Origin: Prolixibacteraceae bacterium
GTDB taxonomy: Bacteria; Bacteroidota; Bacteroidia; Bacteroidales; Prolixibacteraceae
DNA length: 64,000 nucleotides
Direction: 5' to 3'
Assembly (NCBI GenBank): GCA_009773765.1
Contig: WTWZ01000003.1
Location: 124,001-188,000 of the forward strand
Shown here: positions 45,148 to 54,513 of the stretch, piece after piece
Numbering within the stretch: the stretch's first letter is position 1
How the letters are laid out: each line of letters starts with the position of its first letter
Position numbers and translations under genes: made by a program
Notes under the pieces: generated by a model
Databases searched by the model: none
Seen by the model: only the letters and a program-made list of their open reading frames with translations
Told to the model about the DNA's origin: nothing

Positions 45148-45268
45148 TTTGATTTGTTTTTTTCAGGCGTTAAAAATAGGAAAAAACGGTTTCTGAAAAT
45201 TGGCATATTTTCAATTCAAAATAAGTAATTTGGTTGCCGAAAAACTAAACCATAATTTCAAATAAAAA

Positions 45269-46642
45269 ATGACGGAAAGAAGAGATTTCATAAAAAAAAG
45301 CCTGGTTGGGACCGCAGGAATTGCCATTGGGGGTATGGGTTTCAGTGCAAAATCATACGCATCGGTAATTGGTGCAAATGAGCGGATTAATGTTGCTGTA
45401 ATAGGCATTCGCGGACAGGGAAACTCACACATCAGAAACTGGTGTGCTCTCAAAGAAAACCGAAATATTTTTTTGAAAACCCTTTGCGATGTGGATGAAG
45501 AATTTTTCCCCGAAAGGGCAAAAAAAGTTCGGGAAGTAATGGGAACTGCGCCAAAAACAGAATGGGACATGCGCAGGGTTTTCGACGATAAGGAAGTACA
45601 TGCGGTATCGTTTGCCACACCAAACCACTGGCACGCACTGGGTACCATCTGGGCATGTCAGGCCGGGAAGCATGTATATGTTGAAAAACCGGCTTCTCAT
45701 AATGTTTTCGAAGGGCGTAAAATGGTGGAAGCCGCCCGGAAATACAACGTCCGGGTTCAGGTAGGCACACAAAACCGTTCGATTGCCAATGTAAGGGAAG
45801 CCATAGAATTTCTTCATTTTGGCGGAATAGGGGATGTTTACATGGCACGCGGACTGTGCTACAAGCCCCGCGATTCGTTTGGCATTTCGCCTAACAGTAT
45901 GCCCCCCGAAACCTTACATTACGATATGTGGCTGGGCCCGGCTACCTGGCAACCGTACAACGAAACCCGCGGACATTACAACTGGCACTGGCACTGGGCC
46001 ACAGGCGGCGGCGACACAGCAAACCAGGGGCCTCACCAGTTCGACATCGCACGCTGGGGACTAAATAAAAACGAACACCCGGTGTCGGTTTATTCCACAG
46101 GGGGCCTTTTCGGAATTAATCCCAAAGAGTGTTCGCAGGAAACGCCAAATACCCAAACCTCGGTATTTACCTATGAAGACGGGAAAATTCTTGAATTCGA
46201 AACCCGCGGACGGTTTACAAATGCTGAAGCAGGACTTGAAATAAAAATCGGAAATATTTTTTACGGGACTGAAGGTTATCTCGAAATTAACGGGAGTTCA
46301 TGGCAGGCTTTCAGGCAACGCGAAAATATACCATTTGCAAAATCTTCACGCGAACCCTCCGAAACTCCAGCCGATCCATCTTTTCTGGCCGCTCCGGGAG
46401 GTACTGAACATTATGCCAATTTCATAGATGCTGTTCGTTCAGGAAACGACTACGATTTACGATGCGATATTAACGAGGGCTTTTATTCTTCAGCTTTACC
46501 GGCATTGGCCAACATTTCTTACCGGCTAAAAAGGGAACTCACTTTTGTGGGGGCTTACGAGAAATTTGCCAACGACCCTGAAGCAGATATGTTACTCACC
46601 CGAAATTACCGTAAACCCTATTTTGTGCCTGATGAGGTATAG
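45269..46642 (+). CDS. Gfo/Idh/MocA family oxidoreductase with Tat signal
   Basis: The 457-residue protein starts with a twin-arginine signal (ERRDFIKKSLVGTAGIAIGG). The Rossmann motif follows as NVAVIGIRGQGNSH, then VEKPASHNVFEGRKMVEAAR with the conserved EKP motif, and the active-site region WHWHWATGGGDTANQGPHQFD. It is probably a periplasmic NAD(P)-dependent sugar oxidoreductase; some relatives with such a signal are GH109 glycosidases. It shares the ending LLTRNYRKPY with the paralogue at 54514-55851. A terminator follows. Confidence 0.9.
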   Translation: MTERRDFIKKSLVGTAGIAIGGMGFSAKSYASVIGANERINVAVIGIRGQGNSHIRNWCALKENRNIFLKTLCDVDEEFFPERAKKVREVMGTAPKTEWDMRRVFDDKEVHAVSFATPNHWHALGTIWACQAGKHVYVEKPASHNVFEGRKMVEAARKYNVRVQVGTQNRSIANVREAIEFLHFGGIGDVYMARGLCYKPRDSFGISPNSMPPETLHYDMWLGPATWQPYNETRGHYNWHWHWATGGGDTANQGPHQFDIARWGLNKNEHPVSVYSTGGLFGINPKECSQETPNTQTSVFTYEDGKILEFETRGRFTNAEAGLEIKIGNIFYGTEGYLEINGSSWQAFRQRENIPFAKSSREPSETPADPSFLAAPGGTEHYANFIDAVRSGNDYDLRCDINEGFYSSALPALANISYRLKRELTFVGAYEKFANDPEADMLLTRNYRKPYFVPDEV

Positions 46643-46650
46643 GAAAAAAC

Positions 46651-46678
46651 AAAAGGCTGCCCAACTGACAGCCTTTTT
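46651..46678 (+). terminator. Terminator after the first Gfo/Idh/MocA gene
   Basis: AAAAGGCTG / CAGCCTTTTT hairpin with a nine-base loop lies 9 bases after the stop codon and ends in T residues. Confidence 0.8.
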
Positions 46679-46855
46679 AACCTAAACCAACTAAACCTAA
46701 TAAACCAAAAACTTACCGGAACGGTAAGTCAAATGATTTGTCTTAAATATCATAGTGTTGCATTTTATTTTATATACAACGCATGTTTCAAAAAAATTTC
46801 TGTTGCAAAGATATTATTTTTTAATAATGTTAATTGGTTTTGAATAAAGTTTAAA

Positions 46856-47677
46856 TTAAATGTTAATGTCGCCGGTTTGTTCAAGTACTTTTTGTACCGA
46901 ACCGTGCAGTAGTAACAATCTCCTTGCTTTTTCCTCGGAGAAACCAAGTTCGTCCATTATCATTAGTGTGCCTCGCTCAACCAGTTTTTGGTTGGTGAGT
47001 TGCATGTTTACCATTTTATTTCCTTTCACCCTTCCCAACTTTATCATTAAGGTTGTGGTAATCATGTTCAGAATTAGTTTCTGGGCGGTTCCCGATTTCA
47101 TTCGCGTGCTGCCCGTTACAAATTCGGGCCCCACTATGGCTTCAATGGCAATATCAACATTTTGTGCGAGTACGGTGTTTGGGTTGCTTGTTATACAGGC
47201 TGTCAGTATTCCGTTTTCACGTGCATTCTTTACTGCACCTATTACGTATGGGGTTCTGCCCGATGCCGCAATTCCAACCACCGTATCTGTTACATTGATG
47301 TTGTACTCCTTTAGTATTTCCCATGATAGTTTTTCATCGTCCTCGGCGCTTTCAACCGCTTTCCGTATTGCCTGATCCCCACCGGCAATTAACCCGGTTA
47401 CCAAACCAGGTTCAACCCCAAAAGTTGGAGGGATTTCCGATGCATCCAAAATGCCCAACCTCCCGCTTGTACCGGCTCCAATGTAAAAAAGCCGGCCCCC
47501 TTTTTTTACCCGCGGAACAATTTCAGCCACTAGTTTCTCAATTTGCGGAATTACCTTTTCAACGGCAGGCAAAACCTTTTTATCTTCGTTATGAATGCCT
47601 TCAAGTAATTCGCGGACACTCATTTTTTCGAGGTTACTGTAGTTTGAGTCCGACTCTGTAACATTTATGTTTTTCAT
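46856..47677 (-). CDS. murQ: N-acetylmuramic acid 6-phosphate etherase
   Basis: The 273-residue SIS-fold protein has FYIGAGTSGRLGILDASEIPP and ESAEDDE, with the catalytic Glu, and FVTGSTRMKSGTAQKLILNM. It splits the lactyl ether of MurNAc 6-phosphate to GlcNAc 6-phosphate during wall recycling. Its start overlaps the upstream kinase gene by 4 bases, so both are likely translated in a coupled way. Confidence 0.97.
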   Translation of the reverse strand: MKNINVTESDSNYSNLEKMSVRELLEGIHNEDKKVLPAVEKVIPQIEKLVAEIVPRVKKGGRLFYIGAGTSGRLGILDASEIPPTFGVEPGLVTGLIAGGDQAIRKAVESAEDDEKLSWEILKEYNINVTDTVVGIAASGRTPYVIGAVKNARENGILTACITSNPNTVLAQNVDIAIEAIVGPEFVTGSTRMKSGTAQKLILNMITTTLMIKLGRVKGNKMVNMQLTNQKLVERGTLMIMDELGFSEEKARRLLLLHGSVQKVLEQTGDINI

Positions 47678-48513
47678 TTTTCAGTGTGAAATTTGATTAG
47701 CCCGTTTAGCGGTTCTTTTAAAATAGCTTTAATTTGAAGGTAATTTTTCCCCAGCACATTTTTTAGTTGTTCCTGAAAATAAAATGCCACCGAGCCCACG
47801 AAACAAATGGGTAACTCATGAAAGCCGGAATAACCGGAAATATTGCGGCGAACAAATTCGCCGAATGATTTTTCAACAAGTTTCAGGCAGTATTCATCGG
47901 CGATATTTTCGTGCAAAAACGGAACGAATTGCGCCAGGAACTGGTTTGGTTTTTCTTTTTTATAAACACTGTCGAGAAAGTCGGCATAAGTTATTTGGAA
48001 TCTGGTTTTGAATTTTTCAGCAATTCTTTCAGGCATAATTCCTTTCAGAAAATCTCCGATTAATTTTCTCCCCATTACTGCCCCACTGCCTTCATCGCCC
48101 AAAATAAAACCAAGCGGAGGAACATGTTTCACAATTTCCACACCATTATAAAAGCATGAATTTGAACCGGTTCCCAAAATACAGGCAATCCCGGGTTTGT
48201 TACCCAAAGTTGCCCGGGCTGCTGCAAGTAAATCGCTTTGCACTTCAATTTCTGCTTTAGGATATAAAACCTGTAACGCGTTTCTTACAATGTTTCCTTT
48301 CTCCTGACTGATGACCCCCGCTCCGTAAAAATGGATTTCATTTATCTCACTGCCCGTTTCAGGCAGAAGTTTCATCCTGATTTCGCTGGCAATATCTTCA
48401 GTATTTCTGAAAAACGGATTCATTCCGCCGGTCGAAAAAATCTCCGGTAACCCCGGGTTACCCGTTAAACACCAATTGGTTTTTGTTGAGCCGCTGTCTG
48501 CAATTAAAATCAT
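47674..48513 (-). CDS. BadF/BadG-type amino-sugar kinase (N-acetylglucosamine/MurNAc kinase-like)
   Basis: The 279-residue ASKHA kinase has the phosphate-1 motif LIADSGSTKTNW, the central IACILGTGSNSCFYNG and the GDEGSGAVMGRKL loop. Family members phosphorylate GlcNAc or MurNAc. Coupling to murQ suggests that it provides MurNAc 6-phosphate, the MurQ substrate, in peptidoglycan sugar recycling. The exact sugar specificity is inference. Confidence 0.88.
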   Translation of the reverse strand: MILIADSGSTKTNWCLTGNPGLPEIFSTGGMNPFFRNTEDIASEIRMKLLPETGSEINEIHFYGAGVISQEKGNIVRNALQVLYPKAEIEVQSDLLAAARATLGNKPGIACILGTGSNSCFYNGVEIVKHVPPLGFILGDEGSGAVMGRKLIGDFLKGIMPERIAEKFKTRFQITYADFLDSVYKKEKPNQFLAQFVPFLHENIADEYCLKLVEKSFGEFVRRNISGYSGFHELPICFVGSVAFYFQEQLKNVLGKNYLQIKAILKEPLNGLIKFHTEK

Positions 48514-48604
48514 GTTGCAAAAATAGGAAAGAATGTTTGGCTATTAAGTTAAAAAATATATTTCGATTGTGGTTGATTCGTTTTTTCCTGAAAACCGGAT
48601 TAGT

Positions 48605-48612
48605 TACTTTTG
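48605..48612 (+). promoter_or_regulatory. TACTTTTG promoter element before the DUF187 pseudogene
   Basis: TACTTTTG lies 28 bases upstream of the ATG at 48641, the same -7 element as at tRNA-Phe and gpmI. The gene thus kept its promoter although its frame is broken. Confidence 0.55.
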
Positions 48613-48640
48613 CGAACTTAATAATTCAAATGCCATATAA

Positions 48641-50084
48641 ATGAAAAAATCTCTCTTACTGATTCCTTTTATCGTTGCACATCTTGTTCTGTTAGCCCAG
48701 CCAAAACATGAGTTCCGGGCAGTTTGGGTAGCCACCGTTAACAACATCGACTGGCCCTCGAAACCTGGGCTAACAACTGAACAGCAGCAAAAGCCAGGTT
48801 CGTCCGGCGTCAGATGCATTTTACCCGTCGGATTTGGAACCATGGTCACGCTATTTAACCGGAACTCCCGGCAAAGCGCCCGAACCTTTTTACGACCCGC
48901 TTCAGTTTTGGATTGACGAATGTCACCGGCAGGGATTGGAATTTCATGCATGGCTCAACCCGTTTCGTGTGGCGCAAAACAGCAATGAACTGCTGGGAGG
49001 TAACCACATTGCATTTCAACACCCTGAATGGATTGTAAAATATGGCAACCTGCTGTATTTTGATCCCGGCCTGCCTCAAGCCCGCGAATTTGTTACCCGC
49101 GTGGTAAAAGATATTGTTTTGCGGTATGATGTTGATGCCATTCATTTCGATGACTATTTTTATCCCTACCCGTTGGCTGCCGATTATCCGGACACAGTTT
49201 CATTTGCGTTGTATAACCGCGGATTTCGAAAGGAAGATAAGGCTGACTGGCGCCGCGAAAATGTGGATATCATTATAAAAATGTTAAACGACACCATAAA
49301 AGCAACAAAACCGTGGGTAAAATTCGGTATCAGCCCGTTTGGTGTTTGGCGCAATAAAGCCGATGACCCGCGTGGTTCCGATACCAATGCCGGCGCTACC
49401 AACTACGACCATTTGTACGCCGACGTGATTAAATGGCAACAAAATGGCTGGATTGATTATTTGCTTCCGCAGATTTACTGGCAGATTGGGCATCCGCAGG
49501 CCGATTTTAAACTGCTTGCCAACTGGTGGAAAGACCACGCATACAACCGGGGAATGTATATTGGGCACGCGGTTTACAAAATTGAGGCCGGATCAGCAAC
49601 ACCAGCATGGACAAGGCCCGGCGAAATACCAAACCAAATCAGGATGTTGCGGAAAACTCCCGGTATTGAAGGTTCTGCATTTTACAGCGCCAAACATTTT
49701 AACCGCGATTTGTTTGGATTGCAGGACAGTTTACGGAATTCACTTTACCGTAAACCGGCAATAGTACCGCCAATGAAATGGATTGACAACACACCTCCTC
49801 AACCGGTAAAGAAGATAAGCAAAAGAGGCAAAAAAGTGAAGTGGAAAACCGAAAATGCGGAGCTGGTAACGGACAAGCCCAATCTTTTTGTGGTTTACGG
49901 GAACGAATCAGGAACGTTTTTCGATGCCGGAAATAACAATTTTTTCTGGGGAATTGTAAAAGAAACCGAATTGAAATTTGCACCCTTTAACAGCAAAAAG
50001 AAAAAATATGAAGTACGGATTTCAGTACTCGACAGGCTAAATAATGAAAGCACTCCCAGCAAACCGGTGAAAGTGAAGTTGTAA
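48641..50084 (+). pseudogene. DUF187 (GH10-like) glycoside hydrolase, broken by internal deletion and frame change
   Basis: The first frame gives a signal peptide (MKKSLLLIPFIVAHLVLLAQ) and the family start HEFRAVWVATVNNIDWPS to TTEQQQK. From about 48795 the protein continues in another frame: QVRPASDAFYPSDLEPWSRY, then LEFHAWLNPFRVAQ, DAIHFDDYFYPYP, FGISPFGVWRN and DYLLPQIYWQIGHP, ending with a small C-terminal domain. About 20 residues normally found between these parts (helix and strand before QVRPA) are missing. The rest of the gene is intact, so the lesion looks recent. The intact family acts on wall or surface glycans. Confidence 0.85.
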
Positions 50085-50345
50085 CAAGTCTCCATATTAG
50101 AAAATCGATAAAATTCTCTTTAATTCATAAACATCACCTGAAATCTACTGTGATTTATCAGTGCAATGCACAATGTGGTTTCGAATTCTTTTCCGGGCAA
50201 GGGAATTATTTTCCCGTTTACTGTAAATCATGCCCCAATAAACTAAAATTTTAAATATTACAAGAAGTTGCCAACATCTATATTTGGCGCATACATCAAC
50301 AACAGGAAATTGACATGGTTGAAGAATCATATTGTAGTTTAAAGG
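50085..50345. other. Intergenic stretch with no recognised gene
   Basis: About 260 AT-rich bases separate the DUF187 pseudogene from the palindromes upstream of the ATPase gene. I see no supported coding frame or RNA gene in it. Confidence 0.6.
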
Positions 50346-50397
50346 TTTGCGGGTTAAACCGCAAATAATATACTATATTTGCGGGTTAAACCGCAAA
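50346..50397 (+). promoter_or_regulatory. Two identical 20-base palindromes overlapping the promoter of the ATPase gene
   Basis: TTTGCGGGTTAAACCGCAAA occurs at 50346-50365 and again at 50378-50397, 32 bases centre to centre, about three helical turns. The second copy contains the last bases of a TATATTTG -7 element (50374-50381) and ends 4 bases before the ATG. This looks like a double operator for repression of the ATPase gene, or alternatively a 5' RNA hairpin over the start. Confidence 0.7.
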
Positions 50398-50401
50398 AAA
50401 T

Positions 50402-51523
50402 ATGATTTTACGATTAACAGAAAAAAATATCCTGAATAAATTGGGCGGAGGGAAAGCCATAATCCTACTTGGGGCAAGGCAAACCGGAAAAACAACGCTG
50501 CTAAGGAAAATCTCGGAAAACCTTCCTGATGTTTTATGGTTGAATGCCGACGAGCCTGATGTGGCAGCTTTATTTGAAGCGCCTTCCTCATCAAGGTTTA
50601 AAGCATGGTTTGCCCCTTACAAAACGGTTGTCATTGATGAAGCACAGCGAATTGAAAACATTGGGATAAAACTGAAACTTATTACCGACCACTTGAAAGA
50701 AATTCAGCTAATTGCAACCGGTTCATCGGCATTTGAACTGGCAAATAAAATAAACGAACCATTAACCGGGCGTAAATGGGAGTTTTACCTCTTCCCGTTG
50801 TCATTTGCCGAAATGGTTGCGCATCACGGATTACTTGAAGAAAAAAGGATGATGTACCACCGGCTGGTTTACGGTTATTACCCCGACGTTATTAATTCTG
50901 CAGGCAACGAAAAAGAAGTTTTAAAACAACTGTCAGACAGTTATCTTTATAAAGATATCCTACGATGGGAGGGAATTAAAAAACCCGATAAACTGATTAA
51001 ACTTTTACAGGCGCTATCTTTTCAGGTAGGCAACCAGGTTTCGTACAAAGAACTTGGCCAAATAACAGGACTTGACAACGAAACCGTTGAAAAGTACATT
51101 CAGATAATGGAACAAACATTTATCGTATTCCGGTTAAATTCCCTCCAAAGAAATTTAAGGAATGAACTTAAAAAAGCCCGTAAAATATTTTTTTACGACA
51201 ATGGTATCAGAAATGCGCTGATTTCGAATTTTGCACCACCTGAACTGCGAAATGATACAGGCGCACTTTGGGAAAACTTCCTGATGAGTGAACGCATGAA
51301 ATTTAACCACTACAATTCAAAATGGGCGAATACTTTTTTTTGGCGAACAATCGCACAACAGGAAATCGATTACATTGAGGAGTACGATGGTAAATTTTTT
51401 GCTTATGAATTTAAATGGAACCCCAAAAAGAAGGCAAATTTCTCAAAATCCTTTATTCAGGGTTATACTCCTGATGACCATAAAACAATATCACCGCTCA
51501 ACTATGATGAGTTTCTGCTGTAA
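50402..51523 (+). CDS. AAA_14/DUF4143 family ATPase
   Basis: The 373-residue protein has Walker A GARQTGKT (24-31), Walker B VVIDEAQ (Asp79, Glu80) and a sensor-like IATGSSAFEL. The DUF4143 region follows from about 180, and the C-terminus resembles a PD-(D/E)xK-type fold (FWRTIAQQEIDYIEE then FAYEFKW). This family is frequent and variable in Bacteroidota genomes; no function is established, though mobile or toxin-antitoxin-like behaviour has been proposed by analogy. The double palindrome at its promoter suggests tight control. The next gene is convergent. Confidence 0.85.
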   Translation: MILRLTEKNILNKLGGGKAIILLGARQTGKTTLLRKISENLPDVLWLNADEPDVAALFEAPSSSRFKAWFAPYKTVVIDEAQRIENIGIKLKLITDHLKEIQLIATGSSAFELANKINEPLTGRKWEFYLFPLSFAEMVAHHGLLEEKRMMYHRLVYGYYPDVINSAGNEKEVLKQLSDSYLYKDILRWEGIKKPDKLIKLLQALSFQVGNQVSYKELGQITGLDNETVEKYIQIMEQTFIVFRLNSLQRNLRNELKKARKIFFYDNGIRNALISNFAPPELRNDTGALWENFLMSERMKFNHYNSKWANTFFWRTIAQQEIDYIEEYDGKFFAYEFKWNPKKKANFSKSFIQGYTPDDHKTISPLNYDEFLL

Positions 51524-51555
51524 TATTGTTTTCGGGCAATTAATGTGTTTCTCTT

Positions 51556-53037
51556 TCATTCAATTTTTTTAAATACCCTTTTAAAATGATAGCCATAGAT
51601 GGAATAAGTTATTGCAAGCGGGAAAAGTTTTGGTCGTTTGAATAAGGCCCAGAAGAAAAGGCGCCAGTAATGCACCCGGTTATTATCGTATATTCCGATG
51701 ACAAACATCGATTTTAACAAAGCCATGATTTTGTTAAAATTTAACCGGGTACGGTTTTTAACCTGCGGTTCGAATTCCTTTAAAAAATGGTGTACGCGAT
51801 GATAAAAAGGCTTTCCATCGTAGATTCCCTGTATGATTTTCAGGTAACCCGATTTTAATTCGGCAATATTCATTTTTGGGATAATATTCGTTGAGGAATC
51901 GGTATTGTCGCCAGTCCATGTTTCGAGAATACGGCCCTGAGAATGCAGTTTCTGATAAAGTTTCGATTTTGTGGGGGCATTCAGCATTCCAATCATGGCC
52001 GAGACGATGCCGCTTTGCTGAATAAAATCGATTTGATGCCTGAAAATGGTTGGCAAATCGCTGTCGAATCCAACAATAAAGCCGCCCATTACCTCAATCC
52101 CTGCTTTTTGAACCCTTTTTACACTTTCCAAAAGGTTCCGGTTTTTGTTTTGCACTTTGTTACATTCGGCCAGGCTTGTTTCCTGCGGGGTTTCAATACC
52201 GATAAAAACGGCGGCAAATCCGGCCCGGGTCATCAGTTTCATCAGTTCAGGATCATCGGCTAAATTTATAGATGCTTCGGTTGAAAAAGTATATGGATTG
52301 CCATGTTCCTGCATCCAGGAAATTAATTTGGGAAGCAGGTTGTTTTTTAAAACCGGTTTATTCCCGATAAAGTTGTCGTCAACAAAAAATATATTGCCCT
52401 GCCAACCCGAATGGTAAATATTATCAAGCTCGGCTAAAATTTGGTCGGTAGTTTTTATTCTCGATTTGTGCCCGAGGAGGGCGGTGATATCGCAAAAATC
52501 GCAGTTAAACGGGCAGCCACGCGAATACTGGATGCTTATGGTTGAATATTTTGACGATTTGATTAATGAATAATCGGGGACTGGTGATTTTGTGATATCG
52601 GCAAAGTCAGCCGTATGATAAATTTTCTGAGGATTTCCTGCTTCCAAATCGCTTAGAAATTGGGGCAAAGTTATTTCCGCTTCATTTAATACAAGATGAT
52701 CAACCATCTGAAATTTTTCAAAATCTTCGGTGAAAAGAGGTCCGCCTGCAACGATTTTTTTATTGTAGGATATACATCTTTTAATCACTTCCATAGCCGA
52801 TTTCATCTGTACCGACATGGCGCCGATAAATACATAATCGGCCCAAACAATATCGCGGATTTTCAGGTTTTCGATATTTAAATCAACCAGTTTTTTCTCC
52901 CAGTGCGAAGGAAGAAGGGGCGCAATGGTCAATAATCCGAGCGGTGGGTAAGCTGCTTTTTTCGACACAAATTTTAGTGCATATTTAAAACTCCAAAAAG
53001 TATCGGGGTATTCCGGGTAAACCAATAATATATTCAT
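51556..53037 (-). CDS. B12-binding radical SAM protein with DUF4070
   Basis: The 493-residue protein has an N-terminal cobalamin-binding Rossmann domain (LLVYPEYPDTFWSFKYAL, then PPLGLLTIAPLLP) and a radical SAM domain with the CPFNCDFC cluster motif (Cys175, 179, 182). The DUF4070 C-terminus follows from about 350. Related enzymes perform methylations at unactivated carbons, for example in hopanoid biosynthesis (HpnP/HpnR-like). The DxHxGGPH cobalamin motif is not obvious, so B12 may be bound loosely or not at all. Substrate unknown. Confidence 0.85.
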   Translation of the reverse strand: MNILLVYPEYPDTFWSFKYALKFVSKKAAYPPLGLLTIAPLLPSHWEKKLVDLNIENLKIRDIVWADYVFIGAMSVQMKSAMEVIKRCISYNKKIVAGGPLFTEDFEKFQMVDHLVLNEAEITLPQFLSDLEAGNPQKIYHTADFADITKSPVPDYSLIKSSKYSTISIQYSRGCPFNCDFCDITALLGHKSRIKTTDQILAELDNIYHSGWQGNIFFVDDNFIGNKPVLKNNLLPKLISWMQEHGNPYTFSTEASINLADDPELMKLMTRAGFAAVFIGIETPQETSLAECNKVQNKNRNLLESVKRVQKAGIEVMGGFIVGFDSDLPTIFRHQIDFIQQSGIVSAMIGMLNAPTKSKLYQKLHSQGRILETWTGDNTDSSTNIIPKMNIAELKSGYLKIIQGIYDGKPFYHRVHHFLKEFEPQVKNRTRLNFNKIMALLKSMFVIGIYDNNRVHYWRLFFWALFKRPKLFPLAITYSIYGYHFKRVFKKIE

Positions 53038-53207
53038 GATTGGTATTTTTTAATATTGATTTGAATGCAACAAGCTCTTAACAGAACAACATTCAAAATT
53101 ACCGGTCAATTTTTTTTATTGAAAGAAATAGGGATTGTTGCCGTGAAATAGTGATAAACAGTTGGATTTTGGGAGAGATGCCGTTTGTCAGGGATGAATT
53201 GCAATTA

Positions 53208-54062
53208 TCAATCAGCCTGTTTCAAGGCATCTTTTACCTTAAGTGCATATAGCCGCGAAACATGAATTTCCTGGGGATAATCGAAAAGGGCCAGTTTCAG
53301 GCCATCTTTCCCTTTTTCTAATTTTTTGATATAATTCTTATTCACGATACACGAGCGGTGGCAACGCACCAGGGTTGGATATTTCGAAAAGAATTCCTCG
53401 GTATTTTTAATCGTATTTCTTAACAGCCGCTTACTTATTTTATCCCCCGTTTTGTAAATAACCTCGATGTAATTATTTGCCGATTTTATGAGCATAATTT
53501 GCTCAAGGGCAAGTTTAAAATATTCCGTTTTGTTCTCAGATTCGAAAGCGATTTCAATGTCTTTCCCCTCTCCGGATTCATATTCCCGTGTGATTCCGCC
53601 CAGTTCGGTTAATTGTTTAATCTGGCTGTTCAACACCCGGAACTGATTGGCAACAATTACAAAAACCATTGCAGAAAGTGAAATTAATACAACGATAATG
53701 GCGCTGTGAAAAGTAATTTCGATTCCACCAACATACCGGGCAAAAAATGAAAAAGCCACCGAATTGAGAACCCAAAACGAGACGTTTAACAGCAATTCTT
53801 TAGTGTAAGTCCAGTTTTCTCCGGTAAAATATTTTGGGAAAACGGATGGGAGCAAAATTCGTAAAATGCACAGCAACAACAGGGTGATTACACCAAATCC
53901 GGCAATAATTAAAAGCTGGTTGTCGAAATCGGGATTTCTAATTTGAAAAGGTTGAAAAAACAGTAAGAACAAAAAAATACCAAGACTTACCCCGGCGAAT
54001 GATTGTAAATTTACTTTCAGATCATTGTTAAAGGGATACTTATTATTTAGCGTTTCTAACAT
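53208..54062 (-). CDS. Membrane-bound LytTR-family transcriptional regulator
   Basis: The 284-residue protein has four membrane helices in residues about 20-150 and a LytTR DNA-binding domain from about 185: LALEQIMLIKSANNYIEVIY, then LVRCHRSCIVNKNYIKKLEKGKDG and the final IHVSRLYALKVKDAL. There is no receiver domain, so the regulator may sense through its membrane part. No target or sensor kinase is evident nearby. Confidence 0.88.
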   Translation of the reverse strand: MLETLNNKYPFNNDLKVNLQSFAGVSLGIFLFLLFFQPFQIRNPDFDNQLLIIAGFGVITLLLLCILRILLPSVFPKYFTGENWTYTKELLLNVSFWVLNSVAFSFFARYVGGIEITFHSAIIVVLISLSAMVFVIVANQFRVLNSQIKQLTELGGITREYESGEGKDIEIAFESENKTEYFKLALEQIMLIKSANNYIEVIYKTGDKISKRLLRNTIKNTEEFFSKYPTLVRCHRSCIVNKNYIKKLEKGKDGLKLALFDYPQEIHVSRLYALKVKDALKQAD

Positions 54063-54170
54063 CGCACAAATTTCTGTTTTTTTTACTTTGAATCATCAGA
54101 ATTGGTTACATCAAAAAAAATGAGTGGTTTCAATGCTGATGATATTTTATGGTGAATTAGCCCACTCAAT

Positions 54171-54204
54171 AAAAAAAGCCTGACTTATTGTAAGTCAGGC
54201 TTTT
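54171..54204 (-). terminator. Terminator after the initiator tRNA
   Basis: AAAAGCCTGACTTA / TAAGTCAGGCTTTT with a three-base loop and a T run lies 2 bases past the tRNA 3' end on the minus strand. Confidence 0.85.
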
Positions 54205-54205
54205 G

Positions 54206-54278
54206 TAGCGGGGGCAGGACTTGAACCTACGACCTTTGGGTTATGAGCCCAACGAGCTGCCAACTGCTCCACCCCGCA
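54206..54278 (-). tRNA. tRNA-fMet (initiator, anticodon CAT)
   Basis: The minus strand reads TGCGGGGTGGAGCAGTTGGC, anticodon loop CTCATAA with three consecutive G-C pairs (GGG/CCC) in the anticodon stem, and the T-arm GTAGG-TTCAAGT-CCTGC. Bases 1 and 72 (T and T) do not pair. The GC anticodon stem and the unpaired 1-72 position mark an initiator. CCA is not encoded. Confidence 0.92.
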
Positions 54279-54319
54279 ATATATTTTTATTTCAATGAAA
54301 TTTCCTCTCCAACGGGCTG

Positions 54320-54350
54320 CAAATATAAACAGTTTTCTTTAAAATCCAAA
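54320..54350 (-). promoter_or_regulatory. Promoter of initiator tRNA
   Basis: On the minus strand TTTG, 19 bases and TATATTTG match the promoter pattern, with the same spacing and -7 sequence as at the tRNA-Gly/Leu unit. Confidence 0.75.
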
Positions 54351-54513
54351 GATTTATTTTTTCAATGTATAAGAAATTTTTCATCATTAATAAACAATTT
54401 TGTTGAAACCTATTCTCAATGATTTTTTCTAAATTTAACTCCGTTTTAAAACCAACTTAAATTTGATATATCGTTTAGATCAAAAAAACATTTAAAATTT
54501 AAATATCAATGAA

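Noticed and set aside
50145-50330. 61-codon minus-strand frame in the gap before the DUF4143 ATPase
   Set aside because: No recognisable family, no promoter or ribosome-binding context, and the region is AT-rich with frames expected by chance.
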